A DNA stretch of 64,000 bases. Origin: Muribaculaceae bacterium. Lineage in GTDB: Bacteria; Bacteroidota; Bacteroidia; Bacteroidales; Muribaculaceae. Location of the stretch: the NCBI GenBank assembly GCA_017621845.1, contig JAGASI010000010.1, positions 47,327-111,326 of the forward strand, given 5' to 3'. This document shows, one piece after another, positions 28,801 through 37,395 of this stretch. Within the stretch, counting starts at the first letter, position 1. Each line of letters opens with the position of its first letter. The notes under the pieces were generated by a model. The model was given only the letters and a program-made list of their open reading frames with translations. It was not told the DNA's origin and did not search any database. A program made the translations under genes and the position numbers.

Positions 28801-29451
28801 GGGGTTGGTGCTACAACCGGCGCCCTCGCTGTTGAGGAAGTCATAGAAACCTTTGAGGTGGCCGTTAACCCAACCTTTAAATCCGGCATTGGAACGAGAT
28901 GAAATCATGTTATACTCGGTGCGGTTATCAACAAACAATGCCTCGGTAAGGATTGCGGGGATGTAGCTTGCACCGGTGATTACGGTCCAACCGTTCTGCT
29001 TGACACCACGGTTTACGCGCCCAAGCTTTGACACAAGTTGAGACTGTACTTTGCTGGCCAATGAGGGAGAGCGGTTAGCCCAGTAATACCAAGTCTCGGT
29101 ACCGTTAGCAGAGCCATTGAATGCGTTAAGGTGAACCGAGCAGAACACCCAGGGATCGTAAGAGATTGACTGAGAACGGCGAGATGACAATGAGACATCA
29201 TAGTTGCCGGTACGAGTGAGTTTGTGAGGATTACTACGTCCTTTAAGCCACTCGTCCATGGCTTTGACACAGTCGAGAGCCAAATCTTGTTCATTACGAC
29301 CGAAGCCACCACCGGCACCGGGGTCCGAGCCACCGTGACCGGGGTCAAGCATGATTTTTACGCCTGAAGAATTCCAATCAGCGTGTGCTACCTGGGAAAT
29401 CATTCCCGTCGCAGCCATGGCTAATGCCAAGATGTATGTTGTTTTTTTCAT
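25876..29451 (-). CDS. Secreted N-acetylmuramoyl-L-alanine amidase with large repeat region
   Basis: 1191 residues. Signal peptide about 1-24 (AHA). Amidase_3 domain about 30-215 with all zinc and catalytic residues visible: H39 (LDPGHGG), E54 (NEQDLAL), H107 (SVHLNA) and E170 (ILTEAL). It is followed by an Ig/BACON-like domain, a propeller-like stretch with LYCVYNHKDILVLN- and TGDIMVNTDGSTYFEG-type repeats, a second Ig-like domain (about 700-790), another propeller-like stretch and a tail (VEYYNLQGVKV...PGLYIRR...VLIK) of the Bacteroidetes secretion/sorting type. It cuts the sugar-peptide amide bond of peptidoglycan. The very long C-terminal part is unusual for this family and suggests action at the surface or outside the cell. 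Confidence 0.88.
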   Translation of the reverse strand: MKKTTYILALAMAATGMISQVAHADWNSSGVKIMLDPGHGGSDPGAGGGFGRNEQDLALDCVKAMDEWLKGRSNPHKLTRTGNYDVSLSSRRSQSISYDPWVFCSVHLNAFNGSANGTETWYYWANRSPSLASKVQSQLVSKLGRVNRGVKQNGWTVITGASYIPAILTEALFVDNRTEYNMISSRSNAGFKGWVNGHLKGFYDFLNSEGAGCSTNPDTNPWGGGTTVTPTPTKPTIKASSSGLHFEKYVGESKSIEFTVTGSDLTENITVKSGSGRFTVDKTSLPKTGGTVKVTLGTLYDGVGTIGPNGTLAAGNFFKITLESKGATSVTVALTAEIKALPLQPAEKWNLSEQKGNKTSKGYDASNIRNFVYNDGKLYCVYNHKDILVLNAQTGEKLGFMKRGDVVKGGTLQLCDVKVLGGHVVACNLAVAKSGDKLRLYTWENDNANPTLLYETSDFQGLNRIGDCLEMTGTWGSDAWFAFAGQNDSKQETRIVEYNWKGGNSFTPKYTPVYTVYGSTRSNLSTLSTVRAYPKTSGWWVDGKDSYPTWATFDANQGGAVRKTYVDTGESWGSSHHEFNYGNQKYSANLVFNNKEYMTGTETLDSEKNYKGGRMRIIADLTGDFTRINTIGDYPSEGLGSTSRNTNATGDIMVNTDGSTYFEGWVLSTLHGVAYYTHGSVPAKNPGKLELQEPETDQPAGPSISADKTTLSFNTVEGNTQSQEIKVTGANLTGNIDARITGNDAHLFTVTPASFKGSSTISVTYAPTAQGSHSATLTLSSDGATNVNVALTGKATQLVTLNDNITADKVEKAWVYSTNEGVGPWYVADANSPYVRDIAADNQTSDGQAVYAMKVKGWGAVAVEKIDVFTGKKLSDLKVDGITGGTFKLGSVCVIDGKLYASNACTAAQPHIVYRWDNDASTPVKVLEVAGNGHVGGLGSRMSFVGTGSTGRLYFTSNGSSLIYYEMNNGVINATPKQLKLTDADGKEYVYSDAGNDTYGAAEVHSNGDGTLWVTSMKAAPKRFDANGKMVETMGLSLASVYGSGMKTFNIGEKRYALVADFEKTNINGKMSIVNVTNGFSGKDAIATLPANGLGTAGNAQRSTTVQYLHNDNNHVVFMLVNVPNQGVACYKYNGRVAGQTGVDEITIDSIDPNAPVEYYNLQGVKVNVDNLIPGLYIRRQENKTDKVLIK

Positions 29452-29469
29452 GACAGGATGATATTAGAG

Positions 29470-30438
29470 TTATTTGAAATCTGCGACATAAATCTGACCG
29501 TCAGAAGCTGAGCTGAAAGCGATTTTAGAGCCGTCGGGAGAAACGGTGGGGAACATCTCAATGAGATTTTTGGTAGCAGTAAGCGCTTTTTCGGCATTAC
29601 CGTTGACGCTATTGATGTACAATTCTCCTGAGGTGTAATTGTGGCCGTTGTCGGTAGTGCGCTCATATACGAGTTGCTCATTACCGACCCACTGGGGACG
29701 GAAACCCTTACCGATAAGTTTTTTACCGGTGCCATCAACATTGATTACATATACCTCGTCAAGGTAGTTGTTGAAAGCGACTTTTGTACCGTCGGGTGAG
29801 AGTTGACCGTTGAAAGAAGCACCCTCGTCAAGGACTCGCTTATTGCCGTCCTGATCTACGATATAGAGGTTGTCACAATCCTCGACAAAGCTGTAACGTG
29901 TCTGAACAGCAACGTCAGCGTTAAGAGAACGGGCTTTCATTGCACGTTGAGGAACAGCGGCAAGTTCAAATTTCACAGCCTTGGCTTCAGCCACGACTTT
30001 TTTGGCACCATCTACGTCATAGCGCCATGCGGCGGGTTTCATGTTGACATCATCTTCGGTGAGACGCACCTTCTGTCCATCAACATTGACGGCCCAGGCT
30101 GCGTGGACACGCTTCTTCATGCCTCCTTCTTCAACCCAACGTGTGTCGCGCACGAGGATATCCTTGGAGTCGGCACTCCATTGGAACATATAGCCGACAC
30201 CCAGGTCTGACGAAAGCTTTTTGACAGCTTTGGTCTCGGGGTTCATCACATAAAGGCCTTCATAGCCTTCTTCACAAAATGCCAACTGCTTGCCATCGGG
30301 CGACCATACAGGATTTTCAAATCTCACTGCCTTGTCCGATGTCACGCGAGTGACATTTGATAACTGGCCTTGCTTGAGCTCGGCTCCAAACATTGTCGAG
30401 CTACAAATCAATGCCGCCAAGAGTAGCTTGGTTTTCAT
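29470..30438 (-). CDS. Secreted TolB-like (WD40/PD40) beta-propeller protein
   Basis: 322 residues with a signal peptide (MKTKLLLAALICSSTMFGA). Repeated blades carry the PD40 pattern: NPVWSPDGKQLAFCEEG, MFQWSADSKDILVRDTR, GQLSPDGTKVAFNNY, FRPQWVGNEQLVYER and FPTVSPDGSKIAFSSASDG. It lies 18 bases upstream of the amidase gene on the same strand and is almost certainly cotranscribed, so it probably binds the amidase, its substrate or a secretion partner. Promoter-like TAACTTTG lies on the minus strand at 30704-30711, leaving a leader of about 265 bases. No catalytic residues expected. Confidence 0.85.
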   Translation of the reverse strand: MKTKLLLAALICSSTMFGAELKQGQLSNVTRVTSDKAVRFENPVWSPDGKQLAFCEEGYEGLYVMNPETKAVKKLSSDLGVGYMFQWSADSKDILVRDTRWVEEGGMKKRVHAAWAVNVDGQKVRLTEDDVNMKPAAWRYDVDGAKKVVAEAKAVKFELAAVPQRAMKARSLNADVAVQTRYSFVEDCDNLYIVDQDGNKRVLDEGASFNGQLSPDGTKVAFNNYLDEVYVINVDGTGKKLIGKGFRPQWVGNEQLVYERTTDNGHNYTSGELYINSVNGNAEKALTATKNLIEMFPTVSPDGSKIAFSSASDGQIYVADFK

Positions 30439-30994
30439 ACAGGTAAATGATTTGGTTTTAGGTTTATAATTTAAGTTTAGGATATTGTTATTGTCTGATG
30501 TATTTTTCTTTTCAGAATGATTTTTAGTGGATATTATTGTGATATGCTGATTTCAGGATTATCATTAATTTGTCAAGGACAATAAACCAAAGTGCTTTAA
30601 CATCGAGGAATTCTCCGGATTATTCATTCTTGTAAATATGTCATGATTTTTAGGGCATATGACGTAGTACTAACATATAGCCCTATAGTAAGGCTACACT
30701 CAGCAAAGTTAATTATTTTTTTCATAACATGTATTATTTAGCACTGAATTTATTTAAATTAACCATAAATTTATCAAAAAACGCCAATAATTATGCAGCA
30801 AGACTACTCCATTTAAATATATCCTTCCTTTACTCGAATCTGATATATAAAGGCGCACAGCCGCCTAATTACGCCCACACAATATCAGTCAACCAGCCCG
30901 ATACATACCAATAGCATATCCGACGATTTACTCACCGTGCTCATATTCCACCACCATATTCCACCACCATAGGACGTCAGACTCAAATAAAAAG
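30439..30994. other. AT-rich divergent intergenic region
   Basis: This gap holds the promoters of the amidase operon (30704-30711, minus) and of the relA-type gene (30995-31026, plus), plus a 2 x 13-base tandem repeat (CATATTCCACCAC, 30942-30967). A 61-codon frame at 30729 has no coding character that I can support. Confidence 0.5.
30704..30711 (-). promoter_or_regulatory. -7 promoter box for the propeller-amidase operon
   Basis: The minus strand reads TAACTTTG, matching TAnnTTTG. It implies a long 5' leader (about 265 bases). Confidence 0.4.
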
Positions 30995-31026
30995 GTTGGC
31001 CATATGCTGGAATTGTTGTACCTTTG
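30995..31026 (+). promoter_or_regulatory. Promoter of the relA-type gene (-33 and -7)
   Basis: GTTGG near 30995-30999 and TACCTTTG at 31019-31026 have the 19-20 base spacing of Bacteroidetes primary-sigma promoters. The start codon at 31062 lies 36 bases downstream, which rules out the earlier in-frame start at 30996. Confidence 0.65.
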
Positions 31027-31061
31027 GTGGAAAATTAACACACTTGATAACACATCAACCT

Positions 31062-33350
31062 ATGACCAAGCCAACAACCCACCTTGATGAACTCGAGACT
31101 CCATTGGCAGCCCTGACTTCAGTTAATCAGAGCGATGACACAGCCATTGTCAACATGCTGACTGACACCGAGCGACAAGCTGCCCGCGACGCCATCAAGG
31201 TGCTCAAGCAACACGTATCGACCCTCATTGATGCATCCGAGATGCAATCTCTACACGATTTATATATTGAGGCCCACCAAGCCGATGTGTTTCGTCGCGA
31301 CCGTTTTGGCCTCCACCCGCTGTGCCAAAGCCTTGACACTGCCATGGTGCTATGTGACAAAGTAGGCGCCGACCGATCGATTGTGTTAGCAGTAATGTTG
31401 AGTCCGATAGTGATTTCAGAGTACCAAGACCTGGATACTGTATCACAAGTCTGGGGCTCCGATGTTGCCGAGACTATACGACGCCTGATCAAAGCCTCAT
31501 CCCTATATGATCGTCATGCAACAGTCAAGAACGAGAACTTCAAACGCCTATTATTGACTTTTGCCGAGGATATACGCGTTATTATCATCATGATAGCAGC
31601 CCGACTGGCACTTATGCGCGCCATAAATCACCATCCCGATGAGGAAGCCGTGCGTCAAGCCGCCATAGAGGCCGGATACCTTTATGCACCATTAGCCCAT
31701 CGACTGGGATTATATGCCATTAAGTCTGAGCTCGAGGATCTCACGCTCAAATACACCGACCGGGAGATGTTCACCTCTATAGCTCATAAACTCAACGAAA
31801 CAAAGGTTAAACGAGAGGCATACATAGCCAATTTCATAGCACCGGTCAAAGCCAAACTTGAAAAAGAAGGTCTTAAATTTGAAATCAAAGGCCGCACTAA
31901 ATCCATCTACTCCATCTGGAACAAGATGAAAAAACAGAAAACCGACCTTGATGGCATCTATGACCTGTTTGCAATACGTATCATACTCGACTCCCCCATT
32001 GAGGACGAAAAAAAAGAGTGCTGGCTGGCCTACTCAATAATCACCGATATGTATCGTCCCAATCCACTGCGCATGAAAGACTGGATTTCGATACCAAAGA
32101 CCAACGGTTATGAGTCACTTCATACCACCGTCTATGGTCCCGATGACCGTTGGGTGGAGGTCCAGATCAGAACTCGCCGCATGGACGAAATCGCCGAAAA
32201 AGGTCTCGCCGCCCACTGGCGTTATAAGGGAATAAAAGCCGAGGAAAACCTTGACGCATGGATGAAAAACGTGCGCGACATCCTTGAAACCGCCGAGTCG
32301 GGTCCAATGGAGCTGATGAAAAACATGACCATGGATGTGTATAACAAAGAGGTATTTGTATTCACACCCAAGGGTGACCTGTATCGCCTGCCATTAGGAG
32401 CAAGCTTGCTGGACTTTGCCTTCAATATACACACACGGCTTGGCTGCCAATGTGTCGGTGGCCGTGTAAATGGTAAAAACCGCAAAATCAATTACAAACT
32501 GCAAAGTGGTGATACAGTAGAGATTTTCACCTCCTCGACCCAACAGCCCAAACAAGACTGGCTCAACTTTGCAGTGACATCCAAGGCCCGCAACAAGATA
32601 CGCGTCACTCTCAAGGAACAGGAAAACCGCATGGCCGAGCTGGGCAAAGAAACACTACAACGTCGCTTCAAGAACCGCAAAATCGACATTGACGACGCTC
32701 TGCTCACCAAACTCATCAAAAAACTGGGGTACAAGACTGCTACCGATTTTTACAGCGCTCTGGGGCAGGGACGTATTGAAGTCAATGACATCATTGAAGC
32801 TTATGAGCAGGCGACACACAAGGATGAGCAGGCGACTGTGGTGTCGGCCGAGGAGTTTGTGATGCAACCCCACGACGACGAAGCATCAGTGCGCGACAAC
32901 GATGTATTGGTCATAGGCACCGGCGAAGTCAAAGGCATGAACTACCGCATGGCCCGCTGTTGCAATCCCATATATGGAGACGAAGTATTTGGGTTTATAT
33001 CGGCTGACGGTGTCATCAAGATACATCGCTGTGACTGCCCCAATGCCACCCACCTGAGAGATCGCTATCCCTACCGCATGATACGCACCCGCTGGAGTGG
33101 CAAATTAGGAGGTCAGATGGGGGCGACTCTCAGCATAGTAGGCAATGATGACATAGGCATCGTCACCAACATCACCTCAATCATCACCAAGGAAAAAAAC
33201 GTTACTCTCAGAAACATCTCGGTAGACTCCAACGACGGTCTATTTCAAGGATATATCATTGTAGGCGTCAATGATACCGTCTCACTCAACAATCTCATCA
33301 AAAAATTAAAAACAGTCAAAGGCGTGAAAGACGTCCAACGTAGCAAATGA
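31062..33350 (+). CDS. relA: RelA/SpoT homologue, predicted synthetase-only (p)ppGpp enzyme
   Basis: 762 residues from ATG 31062, set by the promoter. Domains in order: degenerate HD hydrolase (about 40-190), synthetase (about 230-345: GRTKSIYSIWNKMKKQ, GIYDLFAIRII, PKTNGYESLHTTVYG, VEVQIRTRRMDEIAEKGLAAHW), TGS (about 400-465, VFVFTPKGDLYRLPLGASLLDFAF), zinc-finger-like CC region (RMARCCNPI...HRCDCPNA) and ACT at the end. In the HD domain the LLHDvvED block reads VMLSPIVISE, so the His-Asp pair is Ser114-Pro115, and the LSDRLHNMR block reads IAARLALMR, losing the second metal-binding Asp. Hydrolysis should be lost, leaving ATP-dependent (p)ppGpp synthesis on GDP/GTP. The next gene overlaps by 4 bases. 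Confidence 0.9.
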   Translation: MTKPTTHLDELETPLAALTSVNQSDDTAIVNMLTDTERQAARDAIKVLKQHVSTLIDASEMQSLHDLYIEAHQADVFRRDRFGLHPLCQSLDTAMVLCDKVGADRSIVLAVMLSPIVISEYQDLDTVSQVWGSDVAETIRRLIKASSLYDRHATVKNENFKRLLLTFAEDIRVIIIMIAARLALMRAINHHPDEEAVRQAAIEAGYLYAPLAHRLGLYAIKSELEDLTLKYTDREMFTSIAHKLNETKVKREAYIANFIAPVKAKLEKEGLKFEIKGRTKSIYSIWNKMKKQKTDLDGIYDLFAIRIILDSPIEDEKKECWLAYSIITDMYRPNPLRMKDWISIPKTNGYESLHTTVYGPDDRWVEVQIRTRRMDEIAEKGLAAHWRYKGIKAEENLDAWMKNVRDILETAESGPMELMKNMTMDVYNKEVFVFTPKGDLYRLPLGASLLDFAFNIHTRLGCQCVGGRVNGKNRKINYKLQSGDTVEIFTSSTQQPKQDWLNFAVTSKARNKIRVTLKEQENRMAELGKETLQRRFKNRKIDIDDALLTKLIKKLGYKTATDFYSALGQGRIEVNDIIEAYEQATHKDEQATVVSAEEFVMQPHDDEASVRDNDVLVIGTGEVKGMNYRMARCCNPIYGDEVFGFISADGVIKIHRCDCPNATHLRDRYPYRMIRTRWSGKLGGQMGATLSIVGNDDIGIVTNITSIITKEKNVTLRNISVDSNDGLFQGYIIVGVNDTVSLNNLIKKLKTVKGVKDVQRSK

Positions 33351-34132
33351 AAAAGACTCACACATTATTTATACCGGCCATATTTATCACTCTGACAATA
33401 CTGCCTGTGGCCTGCAACCCATCATCCAATGACGGCACCGAGTCCAACACTCCCGCCAAAGATTTGTCCACAGCTATAGACATTGCCATTCAAGAAGCTC
33501 AATATGACCGCGCACTGTCTCTAATCGATTCGCTCAACAAGACATTCCCCGACTCGCTTGAATACCGACGTGCAACTATAGCTCAGCGCGCCAAGGCTGT
33601 CGAGGGACTGACTATCTCGGCTATACCAGAGTCGGACATGGCGATGGCCATGGCTCAAAAAGATGTGGACAGCCTCAGCCATGAGTTTTCAACCGTGTCT
33701 GTATCTTCGGCAGTATCCCCCTATCTGGTATATACACCTATCAAAGGTCAACATCCGGTTGTCGAGGCTCGTGTGGGTGACGAAGACATGCCTTGGATGA
33801 TTATAATCAACAATGGTGACGGACAACATCTCGCTATAGCCCTTATCGACCACTCAGGCAATACTGTGGCAACCTCAACAGCCTCGGCTCTACCGATAAT
33901 CTCTACCGAAGAGGCCGACCCTATAGGACAAGCTATCGCCTCGTACGGTAATTACGATGGGTGGAAACTGAAAATAGGCAACAGCACTCACTCGTTGACC
34001 ACGGCTCAAGCCCACGCCATAGCTTCTTCATGGCGACTGGCCAAGGCTAAAAAAGCCCTGCGGCAGGCTCTCATCGACCGCGAAGGCCTCGAGCGTCGTC
34101 TCATGGCCGCCCGCAATCAAGTCACCAAATAA
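33347..34132 (+). CDS. Lipoprotein with C-terminal helical region, coupled to relA
   Basis: 261 residues. The signal peptide ends in lipobox LPVAC (Cys23). A short TPR-like part (IDIAIQEAQYDRALSLIDSLNKTFPDS) follows, then a strand-rich central domain (VVEARVGDEDMPWMIIINNGDGQHLAIALIDHSG) and a charged helical C-terminus (LAKAKKALRQALIDREGLERRL) likely to form a coiled coil. The start ATGA overlaps the relA stop, so translation is coupled. I do not recognise the family; a periplasmic role linked with the stringent response is only suggested by position. Confidence 0.75.
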   Translation: MKKTHTLFIPAIFITLTILPVACNPSSNDGTESNTPAKDLSTAIDIAIQEAQYDRALSLIDSLNKTFPDSLEYRRATIAQRAKAVEGLTISAIPESDMAMAMAQKDVDSLSHEFSTVSVSSAVSPYLVYTPIKGQHPVVEARVGDEDMPWMIIINNGDGQHLAIALIDHSGNTVATSTASALPIISTEEADPIGQAIASYGNYDGWKLKIGNSTHSLTTAQAHAIASSWRLAKAKKALRQALIDREGLERRLMAARNQVTK

Positions 34133-34154
34133 AATCAGCAATGCTAAAATAACA

Positions 34155-34195
34155 GACGCCCGATGATTTTCACAGTCATCGGGCGTCGTTGTATT
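34155..34195. terminator. Bidirectional terminator between convergent transcripts
   Basis: Perfect 12-base arms GACGCCCGATGA / TCATCGGGCGTC (34155-34166, 34176-34187), followed by a T-rich stretch on the plus strand and by TGTTATTTTAG on the minus strand. Confidence 0.8.
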
Positions 34196-34209
34196 GTTCC
34201 TACTGAGGA

Positions 34210-36630
34210 TTATCTGATAAGAAGCTTGGCCGAGCGGGATTGTGCTCCTTCAGTGGCTGTAATTACATAAAGATCTGAGACAAGGTCCATGGTAGGGACT
34301 TGATTACCGTGACCGCTATATAGACACTGGCCTGAGAGGCTGAACACATTCCAGAGTGCATCCTCCGACACATTCAGTGTCACTACCTGACCACGGGTGT
34401 ATGAACCATAGGGAAGCAATGGGGATGTTTGAGAAACGTCAGAGATAATTTGGTCAACGCCTTGACTATCTTTGACTGCAGTATAGACACCATCTATCGA
34501 CTTAAGCACTATGCGGCCGGTATCGCCAACAGCACCTCCAAGCATAAATTTGACCGAATTGAAGGCAAACGGATAATTAATCATGTCATTGGTATCGATA
34601 TAGTCTGACACCGGGATAAGCACGATGTTGTCGGTCGAGGCTTTAAGTTGTGGTGTATAAGTCATCTGAGTAGCGCGTTCGCCCGAACGTCCGGCACTGA
34701 CAATCACACTCGAGACCGTATACGTACCGGGGTTAATGACCAGACGCATCGAGTCGGGAAGAGCCTTGAGATCAGTAACTTGTTTGAGGGTAACAGATAT
34801 ATTGCGAGTACTGCTGACGGTATAATTTACAGCAACACCGGTTTTTCCGACAGCCTCCAGCGAACGGTTCTTGGTACTGGACCCCGAAAGTGTCCAATCG
34901 TCTATGCCCTGACATTTACCCACCGGGATATATCGTGACTGGGGTATCTCGACCGATACGGGAAGTGTTACTGAAAGGTCATTGATTGAACCTGAGACAT
35001 TAGCCACACCTTCACTTACTCCCTTAATCAGACCATTGTCGTCAACGGTAGCAATGTCGGTGTTATCGCTTGACCACGTCATAGCACTGTTCTCGATAGC
35101 CATATCAGTTCCAGCAACTTCAGCCACAACCTCAGCCTTGTAATCGCGATAAGAGTCCACAATTACTTTATCCAGACGCATGCGGGGTTGTGCATCACCT
35201 ATTGAAACAACAAGAGTAGCCTCAGCACCACCGTATGTAGCTTTCAGAAGATGGCTCCCGGATCCGTTGGCAAATAATGTCGAGCCCTGCTCGACTACCT
35301 GCCCAAGAGCATCGTCACATGTCAACGTGAAACCCTCTACATTGGTACTGATAAGCGCGCCATATTTGTTATAACCATAGATAACTGGCTTGTAATAACC
35401 ATATTTGGGCAACTCCATGCGGTGATTCATGAATTGAATTTCGGCAATATTATTATCTGTAGGACCGGTAGCTACAGCCCACACGGCATTGGTCACCGCG
35501 CGTTCATGTCCATCTGAGGGACTATTGATAACGCCAAATGTACGTGTGTACAACTCTGACGAGCCACCGCCGTCAAAGTTCATTGCATCCACACATCCGA
35601 CCTCACGCATGATGTCGGCCAAAACACGAGATACAACACCTGCCGAAGTCGATGAGCGTCCATCAACAACAAGAAGCACAACCTTGGTGCGGTCGGCATT
35701 ATAGCCAACGGCTGTACGGGGATTAAGAGCGGTCAAGTGATCAAGGGCTCCCTGGGTGTCAAGCGTCTTACCATCCTGTAGGATTATGGGGCAACCTGAA
35801 GCCATCTGTACAATTTCGCCACCGATATTAAGAGCTGTATGCGTCTCGACTTCAACTTCCTGACCATCACTCAGTGACATGATAAATTCTTTACCGCTAC
35901 CTTCTGAGCCTGCGCCATGACCTGAAAGAACATACCCACCCTCGGGTATTGCCATATCACCGGCAGTCTGAGGCGAACCGACAACCTTGACCGTCATCTT
36001 ACCATTATAGGAGAGTTGTCCACTGACGGGCATCACAGCTACCTCAGCGCCATACTTGTTTGCTCCGGTAGTAGCACCCTGGTCTCGAGTGTATATGATA
36101 ATCTGGTCAGCATCTCGATAGGTATTCATACCATTGATAACATGAGACTTACCGCCGGCCGACACTGAACCCCCAAATCCGAGACTACCCACACCGGTCT
36201 GCTTCTTGTCATTCATATACCAGCTTGTGAAAGCGTTATTCATGACACAGATGACTTTGCCATCGACCACACACGGCCCACAGGGTGCACTATTGGCAAA
36301 AAAGTCGGCATTGACGCCGGCAAAGTATTGGGCACCTTCGCGAGAGTGCTCGTTGGACATTGACGAGAGCGTTGCCACGCCTACGCGCTGGTTCTTGCCC
36401 TTGGTAACTCTCATATCGACATATTCGTTGGTTATATCGGTAGTGATATAGTGTACCCTGAGATTTTGGGCGCCACCAAGCTTAAGTGCCGTTCGTGTTG
36501 TACCGGGGCCTATCTTGGCATGATAAAGCGTGTCCACACTATAAGTCTTGTTCTGTAGCGTCCATGTTGTCGATGCTGATGCCATCATACATGATCCGCC
36601 CAACACCAGTGACAGTAAAAATCGATTCAT
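34210..36630 (-). CDS. Secreted phosphodiester glycosidase (NAGPA-like) with Ig-like domain
   Basis: 806 residues from ATG 36630, which opens a signal peptide (MNRFLLSLVLGGSCMMASAS); the longer frame to 36672 adds 14 residues without one. About residues 60-390 match the NAGPA/exopolysaccharide phosphodiester glycosidase domain: YFAGVNADFF, NPRTAVGYNADRTKVVLLVVDGR, and MNFDGGGSSELY. A bacterial Ig-like domain (Big_2) follows near 505-590 (MTWSSDNTDIATVDDNGLIKGVSEGVANV), then a strand-rich region and a sorting-type tail ending SRSAKLLIR. The family cleaves phosphodiester-linked GlcNAc groups. Exported substrates such as modified surface polymers are likely. Promoter box on the minus strand at 36714-36721. 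Confidence 0.85.
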   Translation of the reverse strand: MNRFLLSLVLGGSCMMASASTTWTLQNKTYSVDTLYHAKIGPGTTRTALKLGGAQNLRVHYITTDITNEYVDMRVTKGKNQRVGVATLSSMSNEHSREGAQYFAGVNADFFANSAPCGPCVVDGKVICVMNNAFTSWYMNDKKQTGVGSLGFGGSVSAGGKSHVINGMNTYRDADQIIIYTRDQGATTGANKYGAEVAVMPVSGQLSYNGKMTVKVVGSPQTAGDMAIPEGGYVLSGHGAGSEGSGKEFIMSLSDGQEVEVETHTALNIGGEIVQMASGCPIILQDGKTLDTQGALDHLTALNPRTAVGYNADRTKVVLLVVDGRSSTSAGVVSRVLADIMREVGCVDAMNFDGGGSSELYTRTFGVINSPSDGHERAVTNAVWAVATGPTDNNIAEIQFMNHRMELPKYGYYKPVIYGYNKYGALISTNVEGFTLTCDDALGQVVEQGSTLFANGSGSHLLKATYGGAEATLVVSIGDAQPRMRLDKVIVDSYRDYKAEVVAEVAGTDMAIENSAMTWSSDNTDIATVDDNGLIKGVSEGVANVSGSINDLSVTLPVSVEIPQSRYIPVGKCQGIDDWTLSGSSTKNRSLEAVGKTGVAVNYTVSSTRNISVTLKQVTDLKALPDSMRLVINPGTYTVSSVIVSAGRSGERATQMTYTPQLKASTDNIVLIPVSDYIDTNDMINYPFAFNSVKFMLGGAVGDTGRIVLKSIDGVYTAVKDSQGVDQIISDVSQTSPLLPYGSYTRGQVVTLNVSEDALWNVFSLSGQCLYSGHGNQVPTMDLVSDLYVITATEGAQSRSAKLLIR

Positions 36631-36713
36631 ACGGTAAATTGATAAGGTTATAGATTTTAAGATTTTATACATTATATATAACGAGAGTCCTATAGACCAA
36701 CTTTATTTATCGA

Positions 36714-36721
36714 CAAAGGTA
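36714..36721 (-). promoter_or_regulatory. -7 promoter box for the phosphodiester glycosidase
   Basis: The minus strand reads TACCTTTG, 83 bases before ATG 36630. Confidence 0.5.
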
Positions 36722-36985
36722 AGTAAATTAAATCATTTCATCACCCCCAAGCACCATCATTAACAAAAAATCCTTAAAAAAGAGTCACAGCACCAACTAT
36801 TTAATAACGAACAATGTTACATTATTACAAAACGATGACAAAGAAACACTAATACTGAAAACACACGTCAGGGACCATGAGTCTCGAAGCAATCGATAGC
36901 AAGGCCATTATTAAAAGCTTGGGCCTACAGCAATGACGTATGAAATTGACGTCAACTCATAGTCCATACACACTTAAGCTAATTT

Positions 36986-37025
36986 AAAAAAGCGGAAAGA
37001 GCAGCGCACTCTTTCCGCTTTTTTA
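36986..37025. terminator. Orphan bidirectional terminator hairpin
   Basis: Arms AAAGCGGAAAGAG / CTCTTTCCGCTTT with a 7-base loop and T-run; an A-run on the other side makes it work on both strands. No annotated gene ends here, so a small RNA may be its owner. Confidence 0.7.
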
Positions 37026-37359
37026 TTCTTTCATCCGATGGAATATAAGCATATAAGTATACCTAAAGCACCGGTTTATTACTATGCGCCCATTTGGAAA
37101 TAGAGAATCAGCGGACAAGAAGGGCTCTAAAATAATGTGATAGGCATGAAAGACCACGATTATAGCCGTTCAATATGCTTGGGCCGAAGCCCGTCAGTGG
37201 TGAATAATTCTGAATTAAGATGAGTGAGACCCGCTAACGCCCCCGGCTATGGGACTCTGTCCCTGCACCGGGGGGGGGTAATCACAGCCCGGCGCTCCGC
37301 GCCTGCATCACGGGTATGGGAATTTGCAATTTCGGGGATGTTTTTTCCTGTCAAAAATA

Positions 37360-37391
37360 TTTGGGAGCATTGGGTTAAATGTGTAATTTTG
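37360..37391 (+). promoter_or_regulatory. Full -33/-7 promoter directly before the fdtA-like start codon
   Basis: TTTG at 37360-37363, a 20-base spacer and TAATTTTG at 37384-37391 match the Bacteroidetes consensus fully. The ATG at 37396 follows after only four bases, so transcription should begin at or next to the A of the start codon. Confidence 0.7.
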
Positions 37392-37395
37392 TGAT

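Larger units (their letters stand above)
36631..37395. other. 765-base intergenic region with orphan terminator and repeat copy B
   Basis: Contents in order: the minus-strand promoter of the glycosidase (36714-36721), an unassigned stretch with a 19-codon frame at 36877, an orphan terminator hairpin (36986-37025), repeat-like sequence related to the gap at 25620-25790 (AAAATAATGTGATA near 37130 and CTCCGCGCCTGCA near 37290), a run of nine G at 37270-37278, and the fdtA-like promoter. No protein gene of normal size is supported. Confidence 0.5.

Noticed and set aside
30729..30914. 61-codon frame in the gap before relA
   Set aside because: AT-rich, no recognisable domain or family pattern, lies within a promoter region; treated as chance.
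30942..30967. Short tandem repeat as CRISPR or iteron
   Set aside because: Only two 13-base units without spacers; no cas or replication gene nearby. No CRISPR array was seen anywhere in the window.
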